A stretch of DNA of 64,000 bases from an uncultured Bacteroides sp. (GTDB taxonomy: Bacteria > Bacteroidota > Bacteroidia > Bacteroidales > Bacteroidaceae): assembly GCA_958477465.1 (NCBI GenBank), contig CAUEFX010000004.1:62001-126000 (forward strand). Direction: 5' to 3'. Numbering within the stretch: position 1 is the first letter of the stretch; every line of letters starts with the position of its first letter. Below, piece by piece: positions 26,154-34,278 of this stretch. The notes beneath the pieces were generated by a model that ran no database searches, was not told the origin of the DNA, and was given only the letters and a program-made list of their open reading frames with translations. The position numbers and the translations under genes were made by a program.

Positions 26154-28457
26154 ATGAAATCCAATCTTTACAAGTCAAGCATAGTATCACTCCTTGTGGG
26201 AATAGCCGCATTTACAAGCTGTGTAGATAATGACAAAAGCTATTTTGATGCGGAAAAGACCAGAGAGCTCTATCTAAGCACTTTCCCCGTACAAGACATC
26301 GATCCAAGCACGGATTGGAAAACGACTCAAAGCGCTAATGTGTCCATTAGCGTAAATGAGGATATGGGGACTGATTACAAAGTGCAAGTGTTTGATGCCA
26401 ACCCATTGGACAAAAACAGCAATGCCCGGCTTTTGGCGGAAGGATACGCTAATCAAGACATGAATTTTGAGACAGTGATGGATTGTCCGACTGCCTTGAC
26501 TACCGTCTTTGTGGCCCGGATAGACGACAAAGGACGCTACGTCGTAAAACCGGCAGACATCAGCAACGGAAGAGTCACAACGGCTTTTGGCAATAGCAAT
26601 ACCATCGTTTCCCGTGCTACCCGTTCGGTAAACTTTAAAGTCTCCACCATGGAAGCGCCTTATAGCGAGCAAGAAATTGCAAAAAAGTTGCAAGAAGCCA
26701 CCGAAGTTCAGAGAGGTTGGGATTTGGGAGCCATGCAATATTGGGACAGAAACAAATACGGAAACTATGATGTGTTCAATACCCCGAACAATCAGCCGCG
26801 TTTTTTCAAAGTGACCTCTCCCTGTTCCGATATTCTGTCCGCTTCGGGAAGCGCAACCATAAAAGTAATAGTAACCTCCAAGCTGACCTTGACCCAATCC
26901 CCGCAAATGTCCGGAAACATCGAACTGATCGTTGCTCCCGGAGGTGAGATTACCGTTTCGAGAGAATTGAGATTAACCCAGACTTCACAGGTCACAGTAT
27001 TAGGTAATGGAAAAATAACAGGTCCGGGAACACTTCACCTGACCAATGTAGGCGACAGGAATCCCAATTACAACGCAGGAACCATAGAACTTTCAAAAAT
27101 CAGCATGAACCAGCCCAATGGACTGATCTATAACTGTGGGACGTTCAAGGTAGGAAATCTGGATATCACCAACGCTTCTACCAGATTGGTCAATCAGGGA
27201 AAAGCCTACATCGAAAAGACGAACAGCCGCTGTACAATAGAAAACGGCTGCCACCTCGAAGCCGAAGATTTTGACGGCGTGCTCAGATTAGGAGAATCAT
27301 CTTCCGCTACCATCAAAACTTACAATAAGAACAGAGGAGACAATCCGGATCTGACATTAGGAAAGAATTCCATATTATATATTGAGAAAGCGTATCTGAC
27401 AGAAGAGCATTTCCATGGTCCTTCCCACGGATATGCGCTGGTAAAAATCGAAGAAGTCGAGCAGTTGAACAACTTCCAGTCAACCGGTAACATCTATTAT
27501 GAAATAAAGAAATTTGATGACGCTATCAGTACCGACAGATGGATGGAGCGCTTCTATGATGCGTTGAAGAACTCAGAAGGAACAATCTCCAAATTCGGAG
27601 AATCCCCTATTACGATTCCTGAGGGAGATTGCACAGGAGAAGGCAATACCCCGAACGGGAGCGGTGAGGAAATCGATGTGAATCCGATGAACTTTACCTA
27701 CGCATTCGAAGATAATTATCCCGGAGCGGGCGACTATGACTTCAACGATATCGTGTTGAATGTTTCGACCGAATATATAAAAGAGAAATCTACCAACGCG
27801 ATAAAGTCGATACAGTACAACGTCACATTAAGCGCTGTCGGTGCGAGCAAACAGTTGGGAGCCGCCCTGCGCCTGGCAGGTATTGATAAAAGCGCAATTG
27901 AAAGTGTCTCATTTGCCGGAAGAACAGAGATGCGCTCGACATTGGTAAATTCCATGTTCGAAAACAGTGAGATAGAAAGTAACGGGAACGAAGTCGTCAT
28001 CCCCCTCTTCGGAGATGCACACCAAGTGTATGGATTTGGTGGAAGTCTACGTCCGATGCTCAACACCGGACAACAACAGACCGACGAAACCCACACGTTG
28101 AAAGTAATCGTCACGCTTGCTGACCAAAGCCAAACGACTCCGATTCTGACCAAAGACAATCTCGATTTCTTTATAGCATACTTTATGGGTAACCAAAATC
28201 CGAGAACTGAAGTCCACTTATATGAATTCAGAAAATACGGTGCTACCGCCAAAGGCAATGTGTATAAAGAGAATCTGGATATTGCCGGAAATCTGACGTG
28301 GGGAATTTCCGTACCGGAATTCAAATATCCGGTAGAGATGACTAAAATTACCGAAGCCTATCCGCAATTTAAGGCGTGGGCCCAAGACCACACAAGCAAC
28401 TTGGACTGGTACAAGCATCCTACCGATAAAACCGACAAAAAATACATCGTCGAATAA
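26154..28457 (+). CDS. LruC-domain (DUF4842) surface lipoprotein
   Basis: This 767-residue protein starts at 26154. It begins with a lipoprotein signal whose lipidated residue is Cys23 (GIAAFTSC), followed by VDNDKS, an acidic context seen in surface-exposed Bacteroides lipoproteins. Residues about 190-460 contain repeated short strands with ladder-like Asn/Gly patterns, suggesting a beta-helix. The C-terminal 250 residues begin with NFTYAFEDNYPGAGDYDFND, the Asp/Asn-rich signature of the LruC/DUF4842 family, possibly calcium-binding. The function is unknown, and an adhesion or matrix role is a guess. It is monocistronic, with its own promoter and a terminator at 28491. Confidence 0.85.
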   Translation: MKSNLYKSSIVSLLVGIAAFTSCVDNDKSYFDAEKTRELYLSTFPVQDIDPSTDWKTTQSANVSISVNEDMGTDYKVQVFDANPLDKNSNARLLAEGYANQDMNFETVMDCPTALTTVFVARIDDKGRYVVKPADISNGRVTTAFGNSNTIVSRATRSVNFKVSTMEAPYSEQEIAKKLQEATEVQRGWDLGAMQYWDRNKYGNYDVFNTPNNQPRFFKVTSPCSDILSASGSATIKVIVTSKLTLTQSPQMSGNIELIVAPGGEITVSRELRLTQTSQVTVLGNGKITGPGTLHLTNVGDRNPNYNAGTIELSKISMNQPNGLIYNCGTFKVGNLDITNASTRLVNQGKAYIEKTNSRCTIENGCHLEAEDFDGVLRLGESSSATIKTYNKNRGDNPDLTLGKNSILYIEKAYLTEEHFHGPSHGYALVKIEEVEQLNNFQSTGNIYYEIKKFDDAISTDRWMERFYDALKNSEGTISKFGESPITIPEGDCTGEGNTPNGSGEEIDVNPMNFTYAFEDNYPGAGDYDFNDIVLNVSTEYIKEKSTNAIKSIQYNVTLSAVGASKQLGAALRLAGIDKSAIESVSFAGRTEMRSTLVNSMFENSEIESNGNEVVIPLFGDAHQVYGFGGSLRPMLNTGQQQTDETHTLKVIVTLADQSQTTPILTKDNLDFFIAYFMGNQNPRTEVHLYEFRKYGATAKGNVYKENLDIAGNLTWGISVPEFKYPVEMTKITEAYPQFKAWAQDHTSNLDWYKHPTDKTDKKYIVE

Positions 28458-28490
28458 ATCGGGGGAAACACTTCTCGAAAAGCAAAATGA

Positions 28491-28518
28491 AAGCCGGAAT
28501 ATTCTAATTCCGGCTTTT
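28491..28518 (+). terminator. intrinsic terminator of the LruC gene
   Basis: AAGCCGGAAT (28491-28500) pairs with ATTCCGGCTT (28507-28516) around a 6-base loop and is followed by TTGTTGG. It isolates the lipoprotein gene from the receiver-gene operon. Confidence 0.85.
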
Positions 28519-28597
28519 GTTGGATATCCAAATGGCAGATTTATATAAAAACAGACAAATTATTTTATTTATAGAACGCAGTTATCAAAATTATATA

Positions 28598-28605
28598 TAT
28601 ATTTG
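28598..28605 (+). promoter_or_regulatory. -7 element for the receiver/glycosyl-transferase operon
   Basis: TATATTTG at 28598-28605 matches TAnnTTTG, 79 bases before the receiver gene. The -33 element is not clear. Confidence 0.55.
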
Positions 28606-28683
28606 CACGAATTGAGAAAAGGAAACGTACATTTGTCGTAATATTAACAAAGCAAACAGAATTTAAAAGCTTCGATTATTGAC

Positions 28684-29049
28684 ATGAAAAAGAAGATATT
28701 ACTCATCGATGATAAAGCTTCCATAGCTAAAGTAGTTTCAATTTACTTGGGGAAGGAATATGATTTCACTTATTGTGAGAACCCGATAAAGGCCATTGAA
28801 TGGTTGCATGAAGGCAACATACCGGATCTGATTATCTCGGATATACGTATGCCGGAAATGATGGGAGATGAATTTCTACTTTACATGAAACGCAACGAAT
28901 TGCTCAAATCGATACCGATCGTTATGCTTTCAAGTGAAGAAAGTACCACCGAACGGATCAGATTATTGGAAGAAGGTGCTGCCGATTACATTCTAAAACC
29001 CTTTAATCCCCTGGAACTTAAAGTCCGCATAAAAAAAATCATTGATTAA
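28684..29049 (+). CDS. stand-alone response-regulator receiver protein
   Basis: A 121-residue CheY-like protein made only of a receiver domain. All conserved residues are present: Asp9/Asp10 (LLIDD), phospho-acceptor Asp53 (IISDIRMPEM), Ser83 (VMLSSEES) and Lys105 (YILKPFNP). There is no output domain, so it should act by binding a partner once phosphorylated. It lies 8 bases upstream of a phosphoglycosyl transferase whose N-terminus looks like a second, degenerate receiver. Heterodimer control of that enzyme is therefore an attractive inference. No histidine kinase is encoded nearby. Confidence 0.93.
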   Translation: MKKKILLIDDKASIAKVVSIYLGKEYDFTYCENPIKAIEWLHEGNIPDLIISDIRMPEMMGDEFLLYMKRNELLKSIPIVMLSSEESTTERIRLLEEGAADYILKPFNPLELKVRIKKIID

Positions 29050-29057
29050 GATTCTTT

Positions 29058-30212
29058 ATGTTACATCTTATCTACATCGGAAGATACGAAAGAGCAATCG
29101 AACATTTCTCTAAGCAGGTAAAAGAATCATTCTACCATGTATTTACATACGCCAAAGCGACCAAAATCATAGACAAAATACGGGAGAAATTCGATGTTAT
29201 CATATTGTTCGAACAAACCGACCCGAAGAAAGATATCCCGGACATCGAATATCTCCGGAAAAAGTACCCCGGAATATACATGGTGCTTGTGATGAATTCA
29301 CTCACCAAAGAAGAGAGCCTGCAATATCTGAAAGCAGGGATCAATAATACAATCCCCTTCGATGCCACACAGGAAGCCATCGATAGTTTGATCAACTTCC
29401 AGATACGCAGAAAGCAACAGAAAATAAAAGAGATGCAACAAAAGGGAGAACACATTCAGACGTTCAAACTCCCTCTCTGGAAGAGATGCTTCGATATCTT
29501 TTTTTCCAGTCTTGCACTGATCATCTTATCCCCCTTGTTGATTATTACCGCCATAGCGATCCGCTTGGAAAGTAAAGGAGCGGTTATCTACAAATCCAAA
29601 CGTGTAGGAAGTAATTACAAGATATTCGACTTTCTGAAATTCCGATCTATGTACACAAACGCTGACAAGCACCTGAAAGATTACAATTCATTAAATCAAT
29701 ATCAGGCGGATAGCATAGAAGAGGACGTCATCTGGGAAGAGACACCCGATTTCGAGGAAAATGAAGTTCAGAATGTCTTGGTTTCTGATGACTTTGTCAT
29801 TTCCGAAGAGGCATATATCAATAAAAGAGCACAAGAGCAAAAAAACGCATTTGTCAAATTGGAAAACGACCCCCGTATTACACGGGTAGGACGCATCATC
29901 CGTAAATATAGCATTGACGAATTGCCCCAGCTTATCAATATCCTAAAAGGAGACATGTCCATCGTAGGCAACCGGCCGCTTCCTCTTTATGAAGCGGAAC
30001 TGCTGACCAGTGACGAATACATCGACCGCTTTATGGCCCCTGCCGGATTGACCGGGCTTTGGCAAGTAGAGAAGCGGGGTAGCTCCGGAAGAATGTCGGC
30101 AGACGAACGTAAACAATTGGATATTAAATATGCAAAGACATTCTCATTCTGGCTGGACATGAAGATTATCCTGAAAACCGTAACGGCATTTATCCAAAAG
30201 GAAAATGTATAA
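29058..30212 (+). CDS. phosphoglycosyl transferase with N-terminal pseudo-receiver domain
   Basis: A 384-residue protein. Residues 1-118 follow the receiver strand/helix order (LIYIG, HVFTY, DVIILFE, IYMVLVMNS, NTIPFDA). The acceptor Asp is replaced by Phe-Glu at 51-52 and the KP lysine is missing, so the domain cannot be phosphorylated in the usual way. A charged helix (115-135) leads to a membrane hairpin (CFDIFFSSLALIILSPLLII, about 144-163). The bacterial sugar transferase domain follows (KSKRVGSNYKIF, LKFRSM, catalytic DE in YSIDELPQLINIL, SIVGNRPLP, GLTGLWQV). Between FRSM and the catalytic dyad lies an acidic insert of roughly 60 residues, longer than usual. Such enzymes load the first sugar phosphate onto undecaprenyl phosphate to start a surface glycan. 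The downstream gene follows after 13 bases. Confidence 0.9.
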   Translation: MLHLIYIGRYERAIEHFSKQVKESFYHVFTYAKATKIIDKIREKFDVIILFEQTDPKKDIPDIEYLRKKYPGIYMVLVMNSLTKEESLQYLKAGINNTIPFDATQEAIDSLINFQIRRKQQKIKEMQQKGEHIQTFKLPLWKRCFDIFFSSLALIILSPLLIITAIAIRLESKGAVIYKSKRVGSNYKIFDFLKFRSMYTNADKHLKDYNSLNQYQADSIEEDVIWEETPDFEENEVQNVLVSDDFVISEEAYINKRAQEQKNAFVKLENDPRITRVGRIIRKYSIDELPQLINILKGDMSIVGNRPLPLYEAELLTSDEYIDRFMAPAGLTGLWQVEKRGSSGRMSADERKQLDIKYAKTFSFWLDMKIILKTVTAFIQKENV

Positions 30213-30225
30213 TATGTATGTCTGA

Positions 30226-31116
30226 ATGATAGACACCCTTTTTCATATCGCAAACGATTTCTTTTTTTTCTGTATCACATTATCCGGTATATATCTGTTT
30301 GTTTTTGCCTTGTTGGCGTTATTCAGATATTCCGGTAAATACCCGGCAACAGAAAAGAAGTATCGCTTTGCCTTATTGGTTCCCCCGCAAACTCACATTG
30401 AAGAGCTGAAATATCCGAAAGAGCTATACACAGTCATCACCTACAACGATCCCGTTGCAGCCGTCAGAGAGCTTGATGAAAGCCGATACGACATCACGGT
30501 GATACTGGGAGAAACCACTCATGTCTCCCCGCTTTTACTGCAAGACGTCAATGATGCGTACGATGCAGGTGCAATGGCTATGCAGTTGCACCACATTATC
30601 GAACATCGCCCCACCGGAAAGATTCGCCGAAAAGCCATCCGTGAAGAGGTAAGAAACTCAATCTACAGGCAAGGGCATGTGCAGGCAGGTCTTTCTTCCG
30701 CACTCGAGAAGACAGACATAGCCATAGACACCCAATGGCTGAAGCAAAATCTGAAAACTGCGAAAAGCAACCTTGAAAGCAGACTATTAAGACAGAATAT
30801 TTTCATAGAATATCTGCCCCATGTACTTGTGTACAGTGATTCTCCCCGTCCACTTCCCTACTTCATGTCCAAGTGGAAGGCTCTATACAGACTTCCGGGA
30901 GTGCTGCTTGCCGGAAACTGGGATTATGCCGACAAACTGTTCCGCCAACTGATTCCATCCTGGAAAGTCCTGTTCATGATTTGCAGTATCGGGTGCATCG
31001 CCACCACTAGTTATGACTGGCCTCTCTCACTAAGATGGTGGCTGCTGTTATTCGGCCTACTGTTCACCATCTGCCTGGCCATCCCCGACTATCTGGTAGA
31101 AAAGAAAAACAAATAA
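30226..31116 (+). CDS. truncated GT2-like membrane protein, probably catalytically inactive
   Basis: This 296-residue protein has an N-terminal membrane helix (about 9-34) and two or more C-terminal helices (about 245-290). The middle resembles the membrane-type family 2 glycosyltransferases: VILGETTHVSPLLLQDVNDAYDAGAMAMQLHH, then NSIYRQGHVQAGLSSALEKTDIAIDTQWLKQNL. The nucleotide-binding N-terminal half is much shortened and the position of the DxD metal motif reads GET. I therefore infer loss of transferase activity and perhaps a scaffold or partner role for the phosphoglycosyl transferase. It shares the operon with the receiver gene. Confidence 0.7.
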   Translation: MIDTLFHIANDFFFFCITLSGIYLFVFALLALFRYSGKYPATEKKYRFALLVPPQTHIEELKYPKELYTVITYNDPVAAVRELDESRYDITVILGETTHVSPLLLQDVNDAYDAGAMAMQLHHIIEHRPTGKIRRKAIREEVRNSIYRQGHVQAGLSSALEKTDIAIDTQWLKQNLKTAKSNLESRLLRQNIFIEYLPHVLVYSDSPRPLPYFMSKWKALYRLPGVLLAGNWDYADKLFRQLIPSWKVLFMICSIGCIATTSYDWPLSLRWWLLLFGLLFTICLAIPDYLVEKKNK

Positions 31117-31161
31117 TCCTGAGGTCTTCAATAATAAAGTCTTCAATAATTCTTCAACAAT

Positions 31162-31788
31162 ATGAATATCGGAAAACTTAAAAATAGCATCAAGCAACAT
31201 GCCGGCTTAAAGAAAGCGTTACACAGATTTATCATGCATCCGGTAAAGACAAGGCCCAATTGGTGGATACGGCTATTTTACTTCACCTATCTGAAACGTG
31301 GGAAAGGCTCGGTGATTTACCGCAGTGTACGCAAGGACCTCCCCCCTTTCCGCCGTTTTTCATTAGGAAGATACTCGGTTGTAGAGGACTTCTCTTGTCT
31401 CAACAATGCCGTGGGAGATTTAATCATTGGAGATCATACCCGTATCGGATTGGGCAATACCATCATAGGCCCGGTGCAAATAGGTAACCACGTAAATCTG
31501 GGACAAAACGTAACTGTCACCGGATTAAACCATAACTATGCGGATGTCGACAGACCGATTGACGAACAGGGAGTGACTACCCTGCCGATCACCATCGAAG
31601 ACGATGTATGGGTAGGTGCCAATGCTGTCATACTGCCGGGAGTCACTCTTGGAAAGCACTGTATCGTAGCCGCCGGCAGTGTAGTCAGCCGTTCGATGCC
31701 GGCCTATACGGTATGCGCAGGAACCCCCGCACGCGTCATCAAACGCTATGATCCGGTAAGTAAAGAGTGGAAAAAAGAGCAAAAGTAA
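31162..31788 (+). CDS. hexapeptide-repeat (LbH) acyltransferase
   Basis: A 208-residue left-handed beta-helix protein with imperfect hexapeptides from about residue 75 ([34 protein letters not shown]). It has the catalytic-type GLNHNYADV loop and the closing [20 protein letters not shown], then [20 protein letters not shown], as in the CysE/NodL/Maa group. Such enzymes O- or N-acetylate sugars using acetyl-CoA. Its place at the end of the receiver/phosphoglycosyl-transferase operon suggests it decorates the glycan begun there. The N-terminal 70 residues are basic and not part of the helix. Confidence 0.85.
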   Translation: MNIGKLKNSIKQHAGLKKALHRFIMHPVKTRPNWWIRLFYFTYLKRGKGSVIYRSVRKDLPPFRRFSLGRYSVVEDFSCLNNAVGDLIIGDHTRIGLGNTIIGPVQIGNHVNLGQNVTVTGLNHNYADVDRPIDEQGVTTLPITIEDDVWVGANAVILPGVTLGKHCIVAAGSVVSRSMPAYTVCAGTPARVIKRYDPVSKEWKKEQK

Positions 31789-31833
31789 CTATATATAGTT
31801 AGAAGGGCTATGTAATATACCTCATTAAAGGGA

Positions 31834-31864
31834 TTGTGCCACTGCTTGAAACGCCCTATCTTTG
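31834..31864 (+). promoter_or_regulatory. promoter of candidate small RNA
   Basis: TTG at 31834-31836, a 20-base spacer and TATCTTTG at 31857-31864 match the Bacteroides promoter consensus. No gene of normal size follows on this strand, since the next gene is convergent. Confidence 0.7.
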
Positions 31865-31869
31865 CAGTA

Positions 31870-31970
31870 TCAGAATTTAATTAATTAGTCATAATTTTAT
31901 TACGTAGCCACATTTAAGTAAAATGAAACAGCGTCCTGTCGAAGTGATTTCGCCAGGATTTTGTTTTTTT
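31870..31970 (+). ncRNA. candidate intergenic small RNA of about 100 nt
   Basis: A good promoter (31834-31864) is followed about 70 bases later by an intrinsic terminator. TCCTGTCGAA (31934-31943) pairs with TTCGCCAGGA (31949-31958) with one mismatch, then TTTTGTTTTTTT. The 5' part is AT-rich and mostly unstructured. A 24-codon frame from ATG at 31923 overlaps the terminator stem, so it is not likely to be translated in full. A free-standing regulatory RNA is the simplest reading. I do not recognise a known family. Confidence 0.55.
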
Positions 31971-32002
31971 CCCAAACTCCTCTTCACCAGAAGCTAAAAA
32001 AA

Positions 32003-32096
32003 GAGGTGTGTCAAAACTCCCTTTTTTAGAGATTCCCCCGCTATGAATATCTGTAGCAGGGGCGAATCTTTTATTTGGACATTATGACACACCCTC
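32003..32096. repeat. GTGTGTCA-bounded repeat with internal hairpin (copy A)
   Basis: The ends GAGGTGTGTCA (32003) and TGACACACCCTC (32085-32096) are inverted. Inside is a stem GATTCCCCCGCT/AGCAGGGGCGAATC (32031-32068). It sits between convergent units (small RNA and YtxH gene). Copies B (35914-36083) and C (39895-39964) occupy equivalent convergent positions. Confidence 0.7.
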
Positions 32097-32121
32097 GAAT
32101 ACATACACACTCAAGGTCGGC

Positions 32122-32391
32122 TTACTGACCTGCCTCACTCAACTTCTCTTTCACATCATTGGCTTTATCGGCAACTTTACCGGCTATCTTCACGCCTGCT
32201 TTCACTGCTTTTTCCTTGGCATCCACCATTGCAGTTTCCGCATCTGCCTCTATTTCCCGAAGTGCATTGAATACATCATTTTTCAACTTCTTAGCTTTTG
32301 CTGTGCGCGAAAAATGATAAACCAGCGCACCAATGGTAGAACCGATCCCCAGTCCTACCCAGAATTTAGTACTTCCACATTCCATAATCAA
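32122..32391 (-). CDS. YtxH-like small membrane-anchored protein
   Basis: An 89-residue protein with one membrane helix at about 11-28 (WVGLGIGSTIGALVYHF), followed by a charged Ala/Lys-rich helix (AKAKKLKNDVFNALREIEADAETAMVDAKEKAV) and a LEA-like Ala/Asp/Lys tail (KIAGKVADKANDVKEKLSEAG). This is the arrangement of YtxH-type stress proteins of unknown mechanism. Met1 or Met3 could start the protein. It is transcribed alone on the minus strand. Confidence 0.75.
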   Translation of the reverse strand: MIMECGSTKFWVGLGIGSTIGALVYHFSRTAKAKKLKNDVFNALREIEADAETAMVDAKEKAVKAGVKIAGKVADKANDVKEKLSEAGQ

Positions 32392-32774
32392 ATCAATTTA
32401 TGTTAGTTTACAAACGTTCTGAATACACCTTTTCACCTATATATACGATAAGAACAATTCTGTCGGAAGAAAGGTTCAGAAACCTGCCACTTTACTGCCA
32501 CAAGGCATGTTGGAAAAAAATCTTGCAGATTCCACCGATATACAATATATTTCCGTAACTTTAACCTCTGAGAATACAGTGACAATCATTTTAATGCCGT
32601 AACAGAGTACTATAGTTTTAACAAGATACCGCTATATTTCTGATATTCAAATGAGTAACTTCACTCTCATATCACTTTGAATTAGCTTTCTATTTCAGCA
32701 GACAACTAAAGCGTAGCTAAGCCATGCCGATGATTCATTTACCGATTTTGTGAACCAATAATAAATTCAACACC
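32392..32774. other. 383-base divergent intergenic region
   Basis: The gap separates the YtxH-like gene from the fucosidase gene. I found no frame, repeat or complete promoter. TAACTTTA near 32556 and TATATTTC near 32632 are near-misses to the -7 consensus and could serve the fucosidase gene. Confidence 0.5.
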
Positions 32775-34157
32775 ATGAAGAGACCTTTTTTCTTATTTGC
32801 ATTTTTACTCTATACTTTCTGTTTATCAGCACAGCAACAAGAGATACCTGTGCCCAGACCTCACCAATTAAAATGGCATGAAGCTGAAATGGGAGCGGTA
32901 TTCCACTATGACCTACACGTATTCGACGGTATTCGTTACGGGCAGGGCGACAATCGTATCAACCCGATGGAAGACTATAATATTTTCAACCCCACCGAGC
33001 TGGATACCGACCAGTGGGTATTGGCGGCAAAAGCCGCCGGATGCAAATTTGCCATACTGACGGCTACCCACGAAACCGGCTTCGGCCTTTGGCAAAGCGA
33101 CGTCAATCCTTATTGTCTGAAAGCTGTAAAATGGCGGGATGGCAAGGGAGATATTGTTCGCGACTTCGTCAACTCCTGCCGCAAGTATGACCTGCAACCG
33201 GGTATTTATATCGGTATACGCTGGAATTCCCTGTTTGGTATCCACAATTTCAAGGCAGAAGGAGAAGGGGAGTTTGCCCATAATCGTCAGACATGGTACA
33301 AACGCCTATGCGAAAAGATGGTAACGGAACTTTGCACCCGTTATGGAGACTTATATATGATATGGTTTGACGGCGGAGCCGATGATCCCCGTGGCGATGG
33401 ACCGGACGTAGAACCAATCGTCAACAAATATCAACCGGAATGTCTTTTCTATCATAATGTCAACCGCGCCGACTTCCGTTGGGGAGGCTCTGAAACGGGT
33501 ACGGTGGGATATCCTTGCTGGTCTACTTTCCCCTATCCATACAGCCACAGTAATGCCACCGAACCGGCACGCGACCATAATCAGTTATTAAAACAAGGAG
33601 ACAAAGATGGTAAATTCTGGGTGCCGGCCATGGCCGATACTCCGCTGCGCGGCGCTAACGGTCGCCACGAGTGGTTTTGGGAACCGGATGATGAGAATAA
33701 CATCTATCCACTGGACGTCTTGATAGATAAATATGAAAAATCAGTGGGACGAAACGCAACCCTCATCCTCGGCCTGACTCCCGATCCTAATGGTCTGATT
33801 CCTACGGGAGACGCTCAACGCCTCAAGGAATTGGGAGACGAAATCAACCGGCGTTTCTCTTCACCTATCGCACAAATTTCAGGACAAAAGAAAAGCCTGC
33901 TCCTGAATCTTGGAAAGAAACAAATGGTAAATTACTGCATTATCCAGGAAAACATAAAAAATGGGGAACGTATCCGCCAATATAAAGTAGAAGCAAAAGT
34001 GAACGGAAAATGGCAGACAATCTGTAAAGGAGAGTCCGTAGGGCACAAGCGCATCGAAAAGTTTGAACAGATAGAAGCAAGTGCATTAAGATTAACGATT
34101 CCTGAATCTATTGCATTGCCGGACATTATCGACTTCAGCATATACTCAGTAAATTAG
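32775..34157 (+). CDS. GH29 alpha-L-fucosidase
   Basis: A 460-residue secreted hydrolase with a signal peptide (MKRPFFLFAFLLYTFCLSAQ). The catalytic barrel begins at QLKWHEAEMGAVFHYDLHVFDG. The likely nucleophile is Asp199 in LYMIWFDGG, and the fucose-binding TATHETGFGLW (substrate His) is near residue 97. After about residue 350 a beta-sandwich domain follows. The compact size and FHYDLHVFD pattern fit the family group acting on linked fucose of host glycans. A sulfatase lies 121 bases downstream on the same strand, so the pair may trim fucosylated, sulfated mucin sugars. No SusCD pair is adjacent. Confidence 0.88.
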   Translation: MKRPFFLFAFLLYTFCLSAQQQEIPVPRPHQLKWHEAEMGAVFHYDLHVFDGIRYGQGDNRINPMEDYNIFNPTELDTDQWVLAAKAAGCKFAILTATHETGFGLWQSDVNPYCLKAVKWRDGKGDIVRDFVNSCRKYDLQPGIYIGIRWNSLFGIHNFKAEGEGEFAHNRQTWYKRLCEKMVTELCTRYGDLYMIWFDGGADDPRGDGPDVEPIVNKYQPECLFYHNVNRADFRWGGSETGTVGYPCWSTFPYPYSHSNATEPARDHNQLLKQGDKDGKFWVPAMADTPLRGANGRHEWFWEPDDENNIYPLDVLIDKYEKSVGRNATLILGLTPDPNGLIPTGDAQRLKELGDEINRRFSSPIAQISGQKKSLLLNLGKKQMVNYCIIQENIKNGERIRQYKVEAKVNGKWQTICKGESVGHKRIEKFEQIEASALRLTIPESIALPDIIDFSIYSVN

Positions 34158-34191
34158 CCTCGGAGATACAAAAAAAAGGAGAATTACCATT

Positions 34192-34270
34192 ACATACATG
34201 AACATGAGTACATGAATATATGGACATGAATATATGAACATAGATATATGAACATGAATACATTAATATA
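34192..34270 (+). repeat. 14-bp tandem repeats encoding back-to-back mini-frames
   Basis: Degenerate copies of ACATGAATATATGA are repeated about five times just upstream of the sulfatase start at 34279. Nearly every copy begins an ATG frame that ends within 3-8 codons (for example Met-Asn-Ile-stop). This gives a chain of tiny upstream frames, possibly affecting translation of the sulfatase. Confidence 0.65.
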
Positions 34271-34278
34271 ATACCCCC

